From contig JAPUKV010000057.1 of the NCBI GenBank assembly GCA_027295475.1, forward strand, positions 1-42,300: a stretch of DNA of 42,300 nucleotides. The letters are read 5' to 3'. Within the stretch, counting starts at the first letter, position 1. The number at the start of each line of letters is the position of its first letter. The notes under the pieces are model-generated. The model had not been told where the DNA came from and searched no databases. It saw nothing but the letters and a program-made list of their open reading frames with translations. Position numbers and translations under genes: made by a program. Origin of the DNA: Pseudomonadota bacterium (GTDB lineage Bacteria > Pseudomonadota > Gammaproteobacteria > Woeseiales > Woeseiaceae). Shown piece by piece: positions 19,097-29,603 of this stretch.

Positions 19097-19875
19097 CGCG
19101 CATCATTGCCGTAGCAAACCAGAAAGGAGGCGTTGGCAAAACGACGACCTGTGTCAATCTGGCGGCATCACTGGCTGCAACGCAGCGCCGGGTGTTGCTC
19201 GTCGACATGGATCCGCAGGGTAATGCCACGATGGGCTGCGGTATCGACAAGATGAGCCTCGAACGTTCCGCCTGCGACGTATTGCTGGGCGAAGAGACAG
19301 CGGCAGATGCGATTGTTTCGGCGCCGGAAGGGGATTTCGCCGTTTTGCCGGGCAACGAGGACCTTACGCTGGCAGAGGTGAAGCTTCTGCAGGAGCTCGG
19401 CAGGGAAATGCGCTTGCGTCAGGCGCTCGCACCGGTTCGCGGCTTGTACGACTTTATTTTGATCGACTGCCCGCCATCGATAAATATGCTGACGATCAAT
19501 GCCTTGACCGCGGCTGACGGTGTGTTGATACCGATGCAATGCGAATACTATGCACTCGAGGGGCTCAGTGCGCTTCTGAATACGGTCGAGCAGGTACGAA
19601 AAACAGTCAACCCGAATCTCGAGGTATTCGGCTTGTTGCGCACGATGGTCGATCCGCGCATTAATCTGTCGAACGAAGTGTCCGCACAACTTGTTGCCCA
19701 TTTCGATGACAAGGTATTCAGGACGGTCATACCCAGGAACGTGCGACTTGCAGAGGCCCCGAGTTTTGGCCGACCGGTGCTGTTCCACGACCGGTCATCG
19801 CGCGGCGCGATAGCGTATCTGGCTTTGGCTGGCGAAGTGCTGCGACGCGAAGACGAACGCCGGGCCGTAGGGTAG
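19093..19875 (+). CDS. parA: Chromosome-partitioning ATPase ParA (Soj)
   Basis: 260 residues. The deviant Walker A motif KGGVGKTT is at 11-18, Walker A' VDMDPQGNAT follows near 38, and DFILIDCPPSINMLTINAL is the Walker B region. This matches the chromosomal ParA/Soj family, with no N-terminal DNA-binding extension of the plasmid type. It binds DNA non-specifically as an ATP dimer and moves ParB-parS complexes. It is coupled to rsmG by a four-base overlap and lies 44 bases before parB. A half parS-like sequence lies inside the gene but I do not call it a site. Confidence 0.95.
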   Translation: MTRIIAVANQKGGVGKTTTCVNLAASLAATQRRVLLVDMDPQGNATMGCGIDKMSLERSACDVLLGEETAADAIVSAPEGDFAVLPGNEDLTLAEVKLLQELGREMRLRQALAPVRGLYDFILIDCPPSINMLTINALTAADGVLIPMQCEYYALEGLSALLNTVEQVRKTVNPNLEVFGLLRTMVDPRINLSNEVSAQLVAHFDDKVFRTVIPRNVRLAEAPSFGRPVLFHDRSSRGAIAYLALAGEVLRREDERRAVG

Positions 19876-19919
19876 TGACAGAAACATGTGCTCTGCCCCC
19901 ATTATTCAGAGACGGATGA

Positions 19920-20822
19920 ATGACTGTTAAGAAAAAACGGCTGGGCCGTGGCCTTGAGGCGTTGTTGAGCAAACCCGTCGCAGATATCGCTTCTATTACA
20001 GGGGCGGACCAGGATACGCTCAAAAATATCCCGCTCGAGCTGCTGCAGCGCGGCAAGTACCAGCCACGCATCGATATGCGGCAGGACACACTGGAGGAGC
20101 TCGCAAGTTCAATCAAGGCACAGGGGGTAGTACAGCCGATCATCGCCCGACTGCTGAAACAAACAGACGGCGAAACGCAGCGATATGAAATAGTCGCGGG
20201 CGAGCGCCGCTGGCGCGCTGCTCAAATGGCCGGCCTGACCGATATTCCGACGGTCGTACGCGTGGTGCCGGATGATGCCGCGATTGCGGTAGCGCTCATC
20301 GAAAATATTCAGCGGGAGAACCTGAACCCACTCGAAGAAGCGCAGGCACTCGACCGTCTTATCGAGGAATTCAGACTGACGCATCAGGAAGCGGCCGATG
20401 CAATTGGACGATCGAGGGTTTCTGTCAGCAATCTGTTGCGGCTTCTCGACCTGTCTGATCGCGTCAAGGCGATGCTCGAGTCTCGACAGATCGAAATGGG
20501 CCACGCCCGGGCTCTCCTTGCCATCAGCAGCAGCGAGCATCAGTTGGAAGCAGCCCGTCAGGTTGTCAGGAAGCAGTTGTCGGTACGCCAAACCGAGCGG
20601 CTTGTCAGGCGCTTGCTGTTAGACCTGGCCGGTAAGGCAACCAAGAAAGCGGAGCAAGCGGAATCAAGCAGCAACGCAGACATTCGGCGGCTGGAGGTTG
20701 AAGTTTCGGAAACGCTCGGGGCGAAAGTTCGCATCGACCATTCGCAAAAAGGCTCAGGCAAGCTCGTGATCAACTACAACAGCCTCGACGAGCTCGATGG
20801 AATTCTTAAGCACATAAAATAG
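19920..20822 (+). CDS. parB: Chromosome-partitioning protein ParB (Spo0J)
   Basis: 300 residues. The basic start KKKRLGRGLEALL is typical. GERRWRA at about 94-100 is the CTP-binding box, and ENIQRENLNPLEEAQAL follows. A helix-turn-helix at roughly 155-180 (HQEAADAIGRSRVSVSNLLRLL) reads parS, and a C-terminal dimerisation domain ends with VINYNSLDELDGIL. It loads on parS, spreads as a CTP clamp and recruits SMC. The ATG at 19920 directly follows GACGGATGA. No full parS palindrome was seen in the window. Confidence 0.95.
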   Translation: MTVKKKRLGRGLEALLSKPVADIASITGADQDTLKNIPLELLQRGKYQPRIDMRQDTLEELASSIKAQGVVQPIIARLLKQTDGETQRYEIVAGERRWRAAQMAGLTDIPTVVRVVPDDAAIAVALIENIQRENLNPLEEAQALDRLIEEFRLTHQEAADAIGRSRVSVSNLLRLLDLSDRVKAMLESRQIEMGHARALLAISSSEHQLEAARQVVRKQLSVRQTERLVRRLLLDLAGKATKKAEQAESSSNADIRRLEVEVSETLGAKVRIDHSQKGSGKLVINYNSLDELDGILKHIK

Positions 20823-20876
20823 AATTGGCATCAGCCATTTGCGGCTGAAGCCGCGAACAATCAAAAGAGGAAAAAT

Positions 20877-22160
20877 ATGCGTTTTGCCGTCTGTCTGATA
20901 CTGATGCCGGCTTTGTTGAATATTTCATTCGCCGATGAGCGCATCACTATTGTTCATGCCGGCACGTTGCTGGCAGTGCCCGGCGAAGCACCGAAAACCA
21001 GGCAGACGATAACTATCGAGGGTAATCGCATCACGGCCATCGATGACGGGTTCATTGACCCGGCGAGTATGACCGGCGAGCTTACGTTCATAGATCTTGC
21101 CGATAAATTCGTCCTGCCTGGACTGATGGACATGCATGTGCATCTGCTCAGCGAGCTGGGCCCTAACTCGCGTACGGAGGCCCTGCAAGTCACCACGTCA
21201 ATGCAAGCGCTGAAAGGCGCGTTGCATGCAAAGCGAACCCTGCATGCAGGATTCACGACGGTACGGGATCTTGGCGGAAAACCCGAAGCAATCTACGCTC
21301 TTCGGGACGCGATCGACCAGGGTATCGTTCCCGGGCCGAGAGTTCTCGCGGCTGGCAGTTCGATTGCCGCGACTGGCGGGCACGGTGACGTGGACGGTGT
21401 CAAAGCCGAATTGCTGACGTTGTGGACGCCGGACACGATCTGTGACGGCCCCTATGATTGCCGTCACGCAACGCGTTACGCTATCAAGTACGGTGCCGAC
21501 TGGATCAAAATCACGGCAACCGGTGGCGTGCTATCGGATACCGCAACGGGCACGGACCAGCAGATGACGGGCGATGAGCTTCGGGAAATCATGGAGACGG
21601 CGCACAGTCTCGGTGTCAAAGTGGCGGCACATGCACACGGCACCAATGGCATCAACGCCGCACTCAGAGCCGGCGTAGATAGCATTGACCACGGCACCTT
21701 TCTCGATGATGAATCGATAAAGCTGTTCAAACGAACTGGCGCCTATCTCGTGCCGACGCTGCTGCCCGGACATAAGGTTCCCGCGACGATGGAGGGGAAT
21801 CCGTTTTTTACCGAGGCGATAAAAGCTAAGGCGCGGTCCGCTTCTGCAGGGTCAAAGGCCAGTTTCCGCAAGGCCTATGAAGGCGGGGTCAGGATTGCAT
21901 TCGGCACCGATTCCGGTGTGACAAAACATGGTGCGAACGCGGAGGAATTTGCTGTGATGGTCGCAGCCGGCATGAGTGAAATGGACGCCATTCAGTCCGC
22001 CACCGTTGCAGCAGCACAGCTAATAGAGATGTCGGACGAGCTCGGCACGATCGAGCCAGGCAAACTCGCCGACATGATTGCGGTGGACAGCAGCCCGCTG
22101 GACGACATCAGCGTGCTGGAGAACGTCAGCGCCGTCATCAAGGACGGCAAACTACAGTAG
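20877..22160 (+). CDS. Secreted metal-dependent amidohydrolase (dipeptidase-like)
   Basis: 427 residues with a short signal peptide (FAVCLILMPALLNISFA). The amidohydrolase-superfamily core has HxH in LPGLMDMHVHL (His87, His89), a lysine in DWIKITATGG that is probably the carboxylated metal bridge, His in AHAHG and in SIDHGTFL, and Asp in FGTDSGV. This arrangement fits the group containing Xaa-Pro dipeptidases and zinc-dependent arginine carboxypeptidases rather than imidazolonepropionase. It would hydrolyse dipeptides or acyl amino acids in the envelope. A good AGAGG site precedes the ATG at 20877. It is followed 19 bases later by the FAD oxidoreductase, probably co-transcribed. Confidence 0.85.
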   Translation: MRFAVCLILMPALLNISFADERITIVHAGTLLAVPGEAPKTRQTITIEGNRITAIDDGFIDPASMTGELTFIDLADKFVLPGLMDMHVHLLSELGPNSRTEALQVTTSMQALKGALHAKRTLHAGFTTVRDLGGKPEAIYALRDAIDQGIVPGPRVLAAGSSIAATGGHGDVDGVKAELLTLWTPDTICDGPYDCRHATRYAIKYGADWIKITATGGVLSDTATGTDQQMTGDELREIMETAHSLGVKVAAHAHGTNGINAALRAGVDSIDHGTFLDDESIKLFKRTGAYLVPTLLPGHKVPATMEGNPFFTEAIKAKARSASAGSKASFRKAYEGGVRIAFGTDSGVTKHGANAEEFAVMVAAGMSEMDAIQSATVAAAQLIEMSDELGTIEPGKLADMIAVDSSPLDDISVLENVSAVIKDGKLQ

Positions 22161-22179
22161 CAACACGGGGGGCCATTTC

Positions 22180-23646
22180 ATGAAAAGACGGACTTTCTGT
22201 AAAGCAACAGTAGCCGCAGCAGTAGCGGCGACATTCCCGGCATGCAGCACAAAGGTTGCCGGCGGAGTACCGGCAATCAGCCTGAGTGGCGAGGAACTGA
22301 CGCTGGAAGCCGCTGCAGTAAAGGAGCTGGGCGAAAGCCTCGGCGGACGGCTGCTGTTATCCGGAGATGCTGGCTACGATGCAGCGCGGACCATATGGAA
22401 CGGCATGATCGACAAGCATCCCGCGCTGATTGCCGTCTGCGCGGACGCGTCAGACGTCCAAAACGCGGTGACATTTGCCAGCGAAAGAGGGTTGCTCGTG
22501 GCCGTCAAAGGCGGTGGGCATAGCTTCCCGGGCAAGTCGGTTTGCGAGGGCGGCATGATGATAGATCTGTCTTCAATGCACTCGGTCGAGATCGATATCG
22601 ACGAAAAGACAGCCGTGGTCGGTGGCGGCGCGCTTCTCGGGCATGTGGATACCGCAACGTTCACACACAAGCTGGCGGTGACGACGGGCATCGTCTCCCA
22701 TACGGGGGTGGGTGGCTTCACGCTTGGCGGAGGCTTTGGGCGAACCGATCGGAAGTTCGGTCTCGCGATCGATAACGTTTTGGCTGCAGACCTCGTTACC
22801 GCCAATGGACAATTGCGTCATTTGAGCGCGGACGAGAACCCGGACTTGTACTGGGCGATACGTGGAGGCGGTGGTAATTTCGGCGTCGTCACGGCATTCA
22901 AGTATCAACTGCATGCGTTCGATCCGATGATCTTTGGTGGCAGCGTCATCTATCCCTTCGAGCAGGCGAAAGATGTGCTGCTGTTCTACGCGGAGTATTC
23001 AGAATCGCTGCCTGACGCAGCAAATGTGGAACCCATTGGAACTGTATCACCGGAAGGCGACAAGATTTTAGTCGTCGAGGTGTGCTACGCCGGAGATCAC
23101 AAGAAGGCGGAGCAGGTCTTTGCACCGCTGCGTGCATTCGGCAAACCAGTGTTCGATGACATCAGCCCACTTTCCTATCAAGAATTGCAGACAAGATACG
23201 ATGGCGTTATGGGGCACGGACTGCAGAATTATCTCAAGTCTGGTTACATACCGGAGCTGACGCCAGCCGCCGTCGAGGCCATTGTCGAGAACTTCGATAG
23301 CGAAAATGTTTCGATGATTTGGTTTCAACACCTGGGGGGCCAAACGGCCCGCGTTGCGCCGGATGCGACGGCGTTCGCGCACCGCAAGGTGCATAGCAAT
23401 TTCGGCATCCAGGGATTCTGGACAGACCCCAGTGAAAACGAGCAAAGAATTGCAGCGGTGAGAAAATACTACGCGGCCATGGAACCGCATATGGCAGGTT
23501 TCTACACCAACCTGAACGACGACACCGAGAAGAAAACCTGGGGCAACTATGCCGGCAATTATCCACGTCTGGTGAAGATTAAATCCAGGTACGATCCAGA
23601 CAACCTGTTCCGCCTGAACGCGAATATCAGACCGGAGTCAGCCTGA
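22180..23646 (+). CDS. FAD-linked oxidoreductase with berberine-bridge (BBE) domain, Tat-exported
   Basis: 488 residues. The N-terminus KRRTFCKA is a twin-arginine motif, followed by an alanine-rich segment and FPAC, so a Tat-exported, possibly lipid-anchored protein is likely. The FAD_binding_4 domain carries VKGGGHSFPG, whose His is the expected covalent FAD site, and TGVGGFTLGGGFGR. The usual second attachment Cys of bicovalent members is absent there. The end DPDNLFRLNANIRP is the BBE domain. Such enzymes oxidise alcohols, sugars or phenolic compounds; the substrate is unknown. The frame is open further upstream, overlapping the previous gene, but ATG 22180 gives the Tat signal. Confidence 0.85.
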   Translation: MKRRTFCKATVAAAVAATFPACSTKVAGGVPAISLSGEELTLEAAAVKELGESLGGRLLLSGDAGYDAARTIWNGMIDKHPALIAVCADASDVQNAVTFASERGLLVAVKGGGHSFPGKSVCEGGMMIDLSSMHSVEIDIDEKTAVVGGGALLGHVDTATFTHKLAVTTGIVSHTGVGGFTLGGGFGRTDRKFGLAIDNVLAADLVTANGQLRHLSADENPDLYWAIRGGGGNFGVVTAFKYQLHAFDPMIFGGSVIYPFEQAKDVLLFYAEYSESLPDAANVEPIGTVSPEGDKILVVEVCYAGDHKKAEQVFAPLRAFGKPVFDDISPLSYQELQTRYDGVMGHGLQNYLKSGYIPELTPAAVEAIVENFDSENVSMIWFQHLGGQTARVAPDATAFAHRKVHSNFGIQGFWTDPSENEQRIAAVRKYYAAMEPHMAGFYTNLNDDTEKKTWGNYAGNYPRLVKIKSRYDPDNLFRLNANIRPESA

Positions 23647-23649
23647 TAA

Positions 23650-23689
23650 TGGGGTCGAACCGCGAAAGATGTTTAGCGGTTCGACCCCA
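23650..23689. repeat. Palindromic element with GGGGTCGAACCGC arms
   Basis: Arms at 23651-23663 and 23676-23688 are exact 13-base reverse complements (14 with the flanking T/A pair) around a 12-base loop. It lies between the convergent FAD oxidoreductase and EAL genes. No T-run follows on either strand, so it is not a classic terminator. The GGGGTC ends resemble dispersed palindromic elements such as REP sequences. Confidence 0.65.
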
Positions 23690-23710
23690 AGCTGTAAGAG
23701 CGATCGAGGA

Positions 23711-24874
23711 CTAGGCGACGTCCTCTACATGGGCCGACTTGGCACTGTAGACGCAGCGGATGATGTCGGGCATCACGGCCTCCGAGATCAGGAAGCCCTG
23801 CATCTTGTCGCACTTGATGGTCTTCAGGAATTCGAAAGTCTCCTCGTCTTCGACGCCCTCGGCACAAACGGAAATGCCCAGCTTGTGGGCGAGGCCGGTG
23901 ACAGCGGCAAGAACCTGCATCGTGACCGGATTAATTCGCGCTCTCGCAAGCAGTGAGGCGTGAATCTTGATCTCGTCGAACGGCAACTGCTCGAAAGTGC
24001 CTAGTGAAGACACCACGGCGCCAAAGTCATCTAGGGAAATCCGAAAGCCCTTTTCGCGCAGGGCGCTCAACACACGCAGGTGTGCGGCGCCGGCGTTGGC
24101 AACATCCTTCTCGATTACTTCGAATGTGAAACTGGTGCACTCCAGGCCATGCTTTTTGACAATTGCCACATAGTCGTCCGGAAGCTTTGGGTCCTTGAGC
24201 AGGCTGGAAGCCAGGTTGATGCAGGAATTCAGCTTGAGACCCCGCTCCCGCCACCTGACGAGCTGGGCGGCGGCCTCGTTAAGCACGAATTCACTGACCG
24301 GGCCAATCAGGTCGAACGCCTCAACCTCAGGTAGAAACTCCAGGGGGCCGAGCAGACCGTGATCCGGATGGTGCCAGCGCAAAAGCGCCTCTGCTTCTTT
24401 CGTGATCCACTCCGAACCGTTGCTACGTTGAACCTTCGGTTGATATTGAATAAGAAACTGTTGCCCGACAATTGCGACTTCGAGTTCGTGCTTCGAAATT
24501 CGCAGCATCCGGCGGCGGCATTCCCGGGCTGCCGCGCAAAGGGAATCGACGTCGTATTCTCTCGAGATCCATTCGACGTTCATAAGCCCCCCGACCCGGT
24601 GCAGGAGTTCGGCGCGGTTACTGGTTCTCAAGCCTTCCCGATCGGCGCAGATAATCAGGCCGAACTGGGCGCGGCCTTCGGCTTTCTCGAGGCTGGCAAG
24701 CGTTCCCTCATTGATGTCCTCTTCTGTGAGGACGACGATGCGTCGCGAGTGGCCGGTCATCAGCTTGTCCAGCGTCTCGACGCTGGCGAAATAACTGGGG
24801 GACAGGCTGAGCTCTCGCGCAACCTCGAAGAGTGTTCGAGTCCTGCCCACGGACTCGCTGGTTACCATTAGCAT
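23711..24874 (-). CDS. EAL-domain cyclic-di-GMP phosphodiesterase with degenerate receiver-like N-terminus
   Basis: 387 residues from the ATG at 24874, which has GGAGG four bases upstream; ATG 24868 is an alternative. The C-terminal EAL domain keeps the catalytic set: Glu in AEALLRW, Asn in INLASS, Glu in FEVIE, the Asp pair in DDFG, Lys in DEIKIH, Glu in AEGVE and Gln in MQGFLIS. The loop after DDFG reads AVVSSL instead of the common TGYSSL. The first ~130 residues have a receiver-like alternation (RRIVVLTEED, FGLIICAD) but no clear phospho-acceptor Asp. It probably hydrolyses cyclic-di-GMP under control of an unknown signal. It is divergent from the ATP synthase operon. Confidence 0.85.
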   Translation of the reverse strand: MLMVTSESVGRTRTLFEVARELSLSPSYFASVETLDKLMTGHSRRIVVLTEEDINEGTLASLEKAEGRAQFGLIICADREGLRTSNRAELLHRVGGLMNVEWISREYDVDSLCAAARECRRRMLRISKHELEVAIVGQQFLIQYQPKVQRSNGSEWITKEAEALLRWHHPDHGLLGPLEFLPEVEAFDLIGPVSEFVLNEAAAQLVRWRERGLKLNSCINLASSLLKDPKLPDDYVAIVKKHGLECTSFTFEVIEKDVANAGAAHLRVLSALREKGFRISLDDFGAVVSSLGTFEQLPFDEIKIHASLLARARINPVTMQVLAAVTGLAHKLGISVCAEGVEDEETFEFLKTIKCDKMQGFLISEAVMPDIIRCVYSAKSAHVEDVA

Positions 24875-25054
24875 GACGCCTCCAGAGCCGGGCAATCCTG
24901 TCAGACTCGCCCCGTCCGCTTGCACCGCCCTCGGCACACTGTCCCGGCAAGCTCCTCCATTTATACGTGCCGCAGCGCCTGCGGAATGTGCGGTATGTCG
25001 CAATATGGAAATGCCGGCAGGCCCCGCAGGCGTTGAAAGGGCTTCAGTACGCCC

Positions 25055-25072
25055 CATGACAGCCTGGTCATG
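25055..25072. promoter_or_regulatory. Operator-like palindrome CATGAC-N6-GTCATG
   Basis: CATGAC (25055-25060) and GTCATG (25067-25072) are perfect reverse complements with a six-base spacer. The left half plus AG is also repeated directly 14 bases on. It lies in the 351-base interval 24875-25225 between the divergent EAL gene and atpI, 26 bases before the predicted -35 of the atp promoter. A dimeric regulator could bind here; no cognate regulator is identified. Confidence 0.4.
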
Positions 25073-25098
25073 ACAGGTATTTGACGGGCCCGGATTTA

Positions 25099-25127
25099 TT
25101 GCCTTGCACCATTTGCAACACTATAAT
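25099..25127 (+). promoter_or_regulatory. Predicted sigma-70 promoter of the atp operon
   Basis: TTGCCT at 25099-25104 and a perfect TATAAT at 25122-25127 are separated by 17 bases. Transcription would start near 25134, leaving a leader of about 90 bases before atpI that contains a small GGGCC/GGCCC hairpin. This is the best promoter match I saw in the window and fits strong constitutive expression. The rest of the 24875-25225 interval shows no gene. Confidence 0.6.
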
Positions 25128-25225
25128 GCGCGGGCCAAGAACAGGCCCGCCTGGAAATACCGTTTCATGACGCCACCAACCGCCGGTTAGCCGATGGACG
25201 TGGCGTTTTTAGTGCCGGAGGGCAT

Positions 25226-26447
<1,222 letters not shown>

Positions 26448-26455
26448 ATTTCTGA

Positions 26456-26779
<324 letters not shown>

Positions 26780-26822
26780 GCAGGCACAGTAGAAGCGGCT
26801 TTTTATATAGGACGTACTTAAT

Positions 26823-26853
26823 GTCGCGAAGCACATGGATGTGCGTGAGCGAC
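26823..26853 (+). promoter_or_regulatory. Intercistronic hairpin between atpE and atpF
   Basis: GTCGC (26823-26827) pairs with GCGAC (26849-26853). Inside it, GCACA (26831-26835) pairs with TGTGC (26840-26844) around a TGGA loop, with small internal loops of three and four bases. The structure occupies the 104-base gap after atpE and ends 30 bases before the atpF start. Such hairpins can protect the upstream message from 3' exonucleases. The gap itself contains no gene. Confidence 0.5.
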
Positions 26854-26883
26854 GAGCCACGACAGCCACCCAGGGAGAGAAGC

Positions 26884-27354
26884 TTGGATATCAATATGAC
26901 TCTCATCGGTCAGACGGTCGCGATGATCGTGTTCGTCTGGTTCTGTATGAAATTCATTTGGCCGCCGATCATGAATGCGATCGAAGAGCGTCAGACGCAG
27001 ATCGCCGATGGTCTTGCTGCTGCGGAGCTCGGACAGCAGAGCCTTGACAAGGCCAAAGTGGAATCCGGCGACATCGTCGACGAGGCGCGCAAGCAGGCGA
27101 CGACCATTCTCGATCAGGCACATGCCCGGGCGAACGAGATCGTCGCCGAAGGTAAAGCCGACGGTGTGAAGGAACGCGAGCGGCAGCTTGCTGCAGCAGT
27201 CGCAGAGGTCGAGCAGGAAATCAATCACGCCCGCGAGGAATTGCGTGGGGAGGTATCGGCGATCGCAATTGCAAGCGCGGAGAAGATCCTGCAGCGGGAG
27301 ATCGACAGCAAGGCTCACGAAGACATTCTGAGCAAGCTGGCGGCGGAGCTTTAA
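26884..27354 (+). CDS. atpF: F-type ATP synthase subunit b
   Basis: 156 residues, the same length as E. coli b, when started at TTG 26884. That start gives a DINMTLIGQ N-terminus matching the family's MNINATLIGQ and follows GGGAGAGAAG. ATG 26896 is a shorter alternative, and an ATG at 26821 would add 21 unrelated residues. One N-terminal membrane helix (IGQTVAMIVFVWFCMKFIW) leads into a long charged, Ala-rich coiled coil. Two copies form the peripheral stalk that holds F1 still against the rotor. Confidence 0.94.
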   Translation: MDINMTLIGQTVAMIVFVWFCMKFIWPPIMNAIEERQTQIADGLAAAELGQQSLDKAKVESGDIVDEARKQATTILDQAHARANEIVAEGKADGVKERERQLAAAVAEVEQEINHAREELRGEVSAIAIASAEKILQREIDSKAHEDILSKLAAEL

Positions 27355-27366
27355 GGTCAGACGACG

Positions 27367-27930
27367 ATGGCTGACAATCACACAATAGCGAGGCCTTACG
27401 CACAAGCGACTTTCGAGCTCGCGAACGAGTCGAAAAGCCTCGCCAAATGGTCAGAAGCACTCGGTGTGGCCAGGGAATTGCTTGGTGACGGGCAAGTGGT
27501 ACAGTTTCTGAGCAACCCCGCATTGACTGACGATGAACGGCTTTCCTTCATTACGGACCTGTGCGCCTCGGCGGGCGGCAAGTCGTCGATTCTGGCCGGG
27601 GGCAACAAGCACGGGACGAACTTCCTGAAACTGTTGCTCGAATATGGGCGTGTTTCCGTATTGCCGGAAATTGCGGATCACTTTGATGCGCTTAAAGCCG
27701 AGGTGGAAAACACGATAGATGTTACCGTAATATCCGCTGCGCCATTGAGCGTGGCACAACAGAAAACGATTACGAAAGCACTCAGGGATCGGCTCGGCCG
27801 GGAAGTTAATCTGGAAACAGAGATAAACGGAAACCTGATCGGTGGTGCGGTTATTCGCGCCGGCGACGTAGTTATTGACGGATCACTGCGTTCGAGACTT
27901 GAGGATCTGGCGAACGCCTTGATCACTTAA
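27367..27930 (+). CDS. atpH: F-type ATP synthase subunit delta
   Basis: 187 residues, about ten longer than E. coli delta. The start [13 protein letters not shown] and the end [20 protein letters not shown] are diagnostic for the OSCP/delta family. The N-terminal helical domain caps the alpha subunits and the C-terminal part holds subunit b. It lies 12 bases after atpF and 13 bases before atpA, which has its own AGAGG site. Confidence 0.95.
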   Translation: MADNHTIARPYAQATFELANESKSLAKWSEALGVARELLGDGQVVQFLSNPALTDDERLSFITDLCASAGGKSSILAGGNKHGTNFLKLLLEYGRVSVLPEIADHFDALKAEVENTIDVTVISAAPLSVAQQKTITKALRDRLGREVNLETEINGNLIGGAVIRAGDVVIDGSLRSRLEDLANALIT

Positions 27931-27943
27931 AGAGGAAAACAGA

Positions 27944-29485
27944 ATGGCACTCAAAGCTTCTGAAATCAGCGAACTGATTAAAGAGCGAATCGAAAATTTC
28001 GAAGCATCGGCTGAAGCGCGCGATGTGGGTACTATCATCGGTGTTACCGACGGTATCGTGCGCATTCACGGACTGGCCGACGCGCGGTATGGTGAAATGC
28101 TCGAGTTTCCGCAGAACACGTACGGATTGGCGTTGAATCTCGAGCAGGACTCGGTCGGCGCGGTAGTGCTAGGCGATTACAAGCACATCTCCGAGGGTGA
28201 CACGGTCAAGACAACGGGGCGCATTCTCGAAGTCCCGGTCGGCGAAGCGCTGCTGGGCCGGGTCGTGGATTCACTCGGCAATCCGATTGATGGCAAAGGA
28301 CCGATCGAGACCGATCAGTTTTCTCCGATCGAAAAAGTAGCGCCAGGGGTTATCGAAAGACAGTCCGTCAGTCAGCCGGTACAAACCGGGCTGAAGTCGA
28401 TCGACGCAATGGTGCCGATCGGCCGCGGCCAGCGAGAGCTAATCATCGGCGACAGGCAAACCGGCAAGACTGCGCTTGCGATCGATACCATTATCAACCA
28501 GCGTGGCACCGGCATTAAATGTATTTATGTCGCGATCGGCCAGAAAGCCTCGTCGATCGCCGGCGTTGTACGCAAGCTGGAAGAAGAGGGTGCCATGGAG
28601 CACACAATTGTTGTCGCCGCCGCGGCAGCCGACTCCCCGGCCATGCAATACATCTCCCCGTACTCGGGCACCTCGATGGGCGAGTATTTTCTCGACAAGG
28701 GTGAGGACGCGCTGATCATATTCGACGATTTGACGAAACAGGCCTGGGCATACCGTCAGGTGTCACTGCTGCTCCGCCGCCCGCCGGGCCGCGAAGCCTA
28801 TCCCGGCGACGTTTTCTATCTTCATTCACGTCTGCTCGAACGAGCGTCGCGGGTCAATGCCGAGTACATCGAAAAGATTTCGGGCGGCAAGATCAAAGGG
28901 AAGACGGGCTCGCTGACCGCGCTGCCGATCATTGAGACTCAAGCCGGCGACGTATCGGCATTCGTACCGACCAACGTAATTTCGATCACCGACGGCCAGA
29001 TCTTCCTCGAGACCGACCTCTTCAACGCCGGTTTCCGTCCCGCGATTAACGCCGGCCTATCGGTCTCGCGGGTCGGCGGCGCCGCACAGACGCAGATCAT
29101 CAAGAAGCTCGGTGGCGGCGTTCGACTGGCACTGGCGCAGTATCGCGAACTCGCGGCATTCGCGCAGTTCGCATCCGATCTCGATGAAGCGACCCGCAAG
29201 CAGCTCGAACGCGGTGAACGCGTTATGGAGCTCATGAAGCAAAAGCAGTATTCGCCGTTGTCCGTTGCGGAAATGGCGTTGTCGCTTTACGCGGTAAACG
29301 AGGGTCATATTGACAGCGTCGATGTCGACAAGGTTGGCGAATATGAAGCGGCGCTACACGACTATGCGCGGGCTAACCACGGCGACCTGCTCGATAAGAT
29401 CAACGAGTCAGGTGATTACAACGATGAAGTCGTAGGTGAACTCAAAGCCGTAATGGCCGCGTTTTCGGAGAAAGGCGCCTATTAG
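27944..29485 (+). CDS. atpA: F-type ATP synthase subunit alpha
   Basis: 513 residues, identical in length to E. coli. The P-loop GDRQTGKTA is at 169-177. The region [16 protein letters not shown] ([15 protein letters not shown]) carries the arginine that completes the catalytic site of beta. It forms the non-catalytic nucleotide sites of F1. AGAGG precedes the ATG by eight bases. The TAG stop at 29483-29485 runs directly into the tandem repeat that separates it from atpG. Confidence 0.97.
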   Translation: MALKASEISELIKERIENFEASAEARDVGTIIGVTDGIVRIHGLADARYGEMLEFPQNTYGLALNLEQDSVGAVVLGDYKHISEGDTVKTTGRILEVPVGEALLGRVVDSLGNPIDGKGPIETDQFSPIEKVAPGVIERQSVSQPVQTGLKSIDAMVPIGRGQRELIIGDRQTGKTALAIDTIINQRGTGIKCIYVAIGQKASSIAGVVRKLEEEGAMEHTIVVAAAAADSPAMQYISPYSGTSMGEYFLDKGEDALIIFDDLTKQAWAYRQVSLLLRRPPGREAYPGDVFYLHSRLLERASRVNAEYIEKISGGKIKGKTGSLTALPIIETQAGDVSAFVPTNVISITDGQIFLETDLFNAGFRPAINAGLSVSRVGGAAQTQIIKKLGGGVRLALAQYRELAAFAQFASDLDEATRKQLERGERVMELMKQKQYSPLSVAEMALSLYAVNEGHIDSVDVDKVGEYEAALHDYARANHGDLLDKINESGDYNDEVVGELKAVMAAFSEKGAY

Positions 29486-29592
29486 GAAGAACAACTTGGC
29501 ATCGTAGGAGCCCGCCCCGGCGGGCGACAGCGACGCAAGGAATAACGACAAGGCATCGTAGGAGCCCGTCCTGACGGGCGACAGCAACGAAA
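29485..29592. repeat. Two 54-bp tandem REP-like units between atpA and atpG
   Basis: Unit 1 is 29485-29538 and unit 2 is 29539-29592, each exactly 54 bases, beginning with GGAAGAACAAC or GGAATAACGAC. Each contains ATCGTAGGAGCCCG followed by a 7-bp hairpin. In unit 1 the stem is GCCCGCC/GGCGGGC and in unit 2 GCCCGTC/GACGGGC, a paired change that keeps the stem. The pattern GTAGGAGCCCG...CGGGCGA resembles REP elements of Pseudomonas and relatives. The start of a third unit (29593 onward) is the atpG ribosome binding site and GTG codon. Confidence 0.85.
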
Positions 29593-29603
29593 GGAAGAAC
29601 AAC

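Noticed and set aside
19781..19789. TGTTCCACG inside parA, half of a parS-like site
   Set aside because: Only the left half matches the parS palindrome; the right half reads ACCGGT, so ParB binding is not supported.
20823..20876. GCGGCTGAAGCCGC palindrome after parB as a terminator
   Set aside because: The stem is short with almost no loop and has no T-run; it directly precedes the next gene's ribosome binding site.
23559..23567. TTATCCACG, one base from a DnaA box
   Set aside because: A single box inside a coding region, without neighbouring boxes or an AT-rich unwinding region; it does not indicate an origin.
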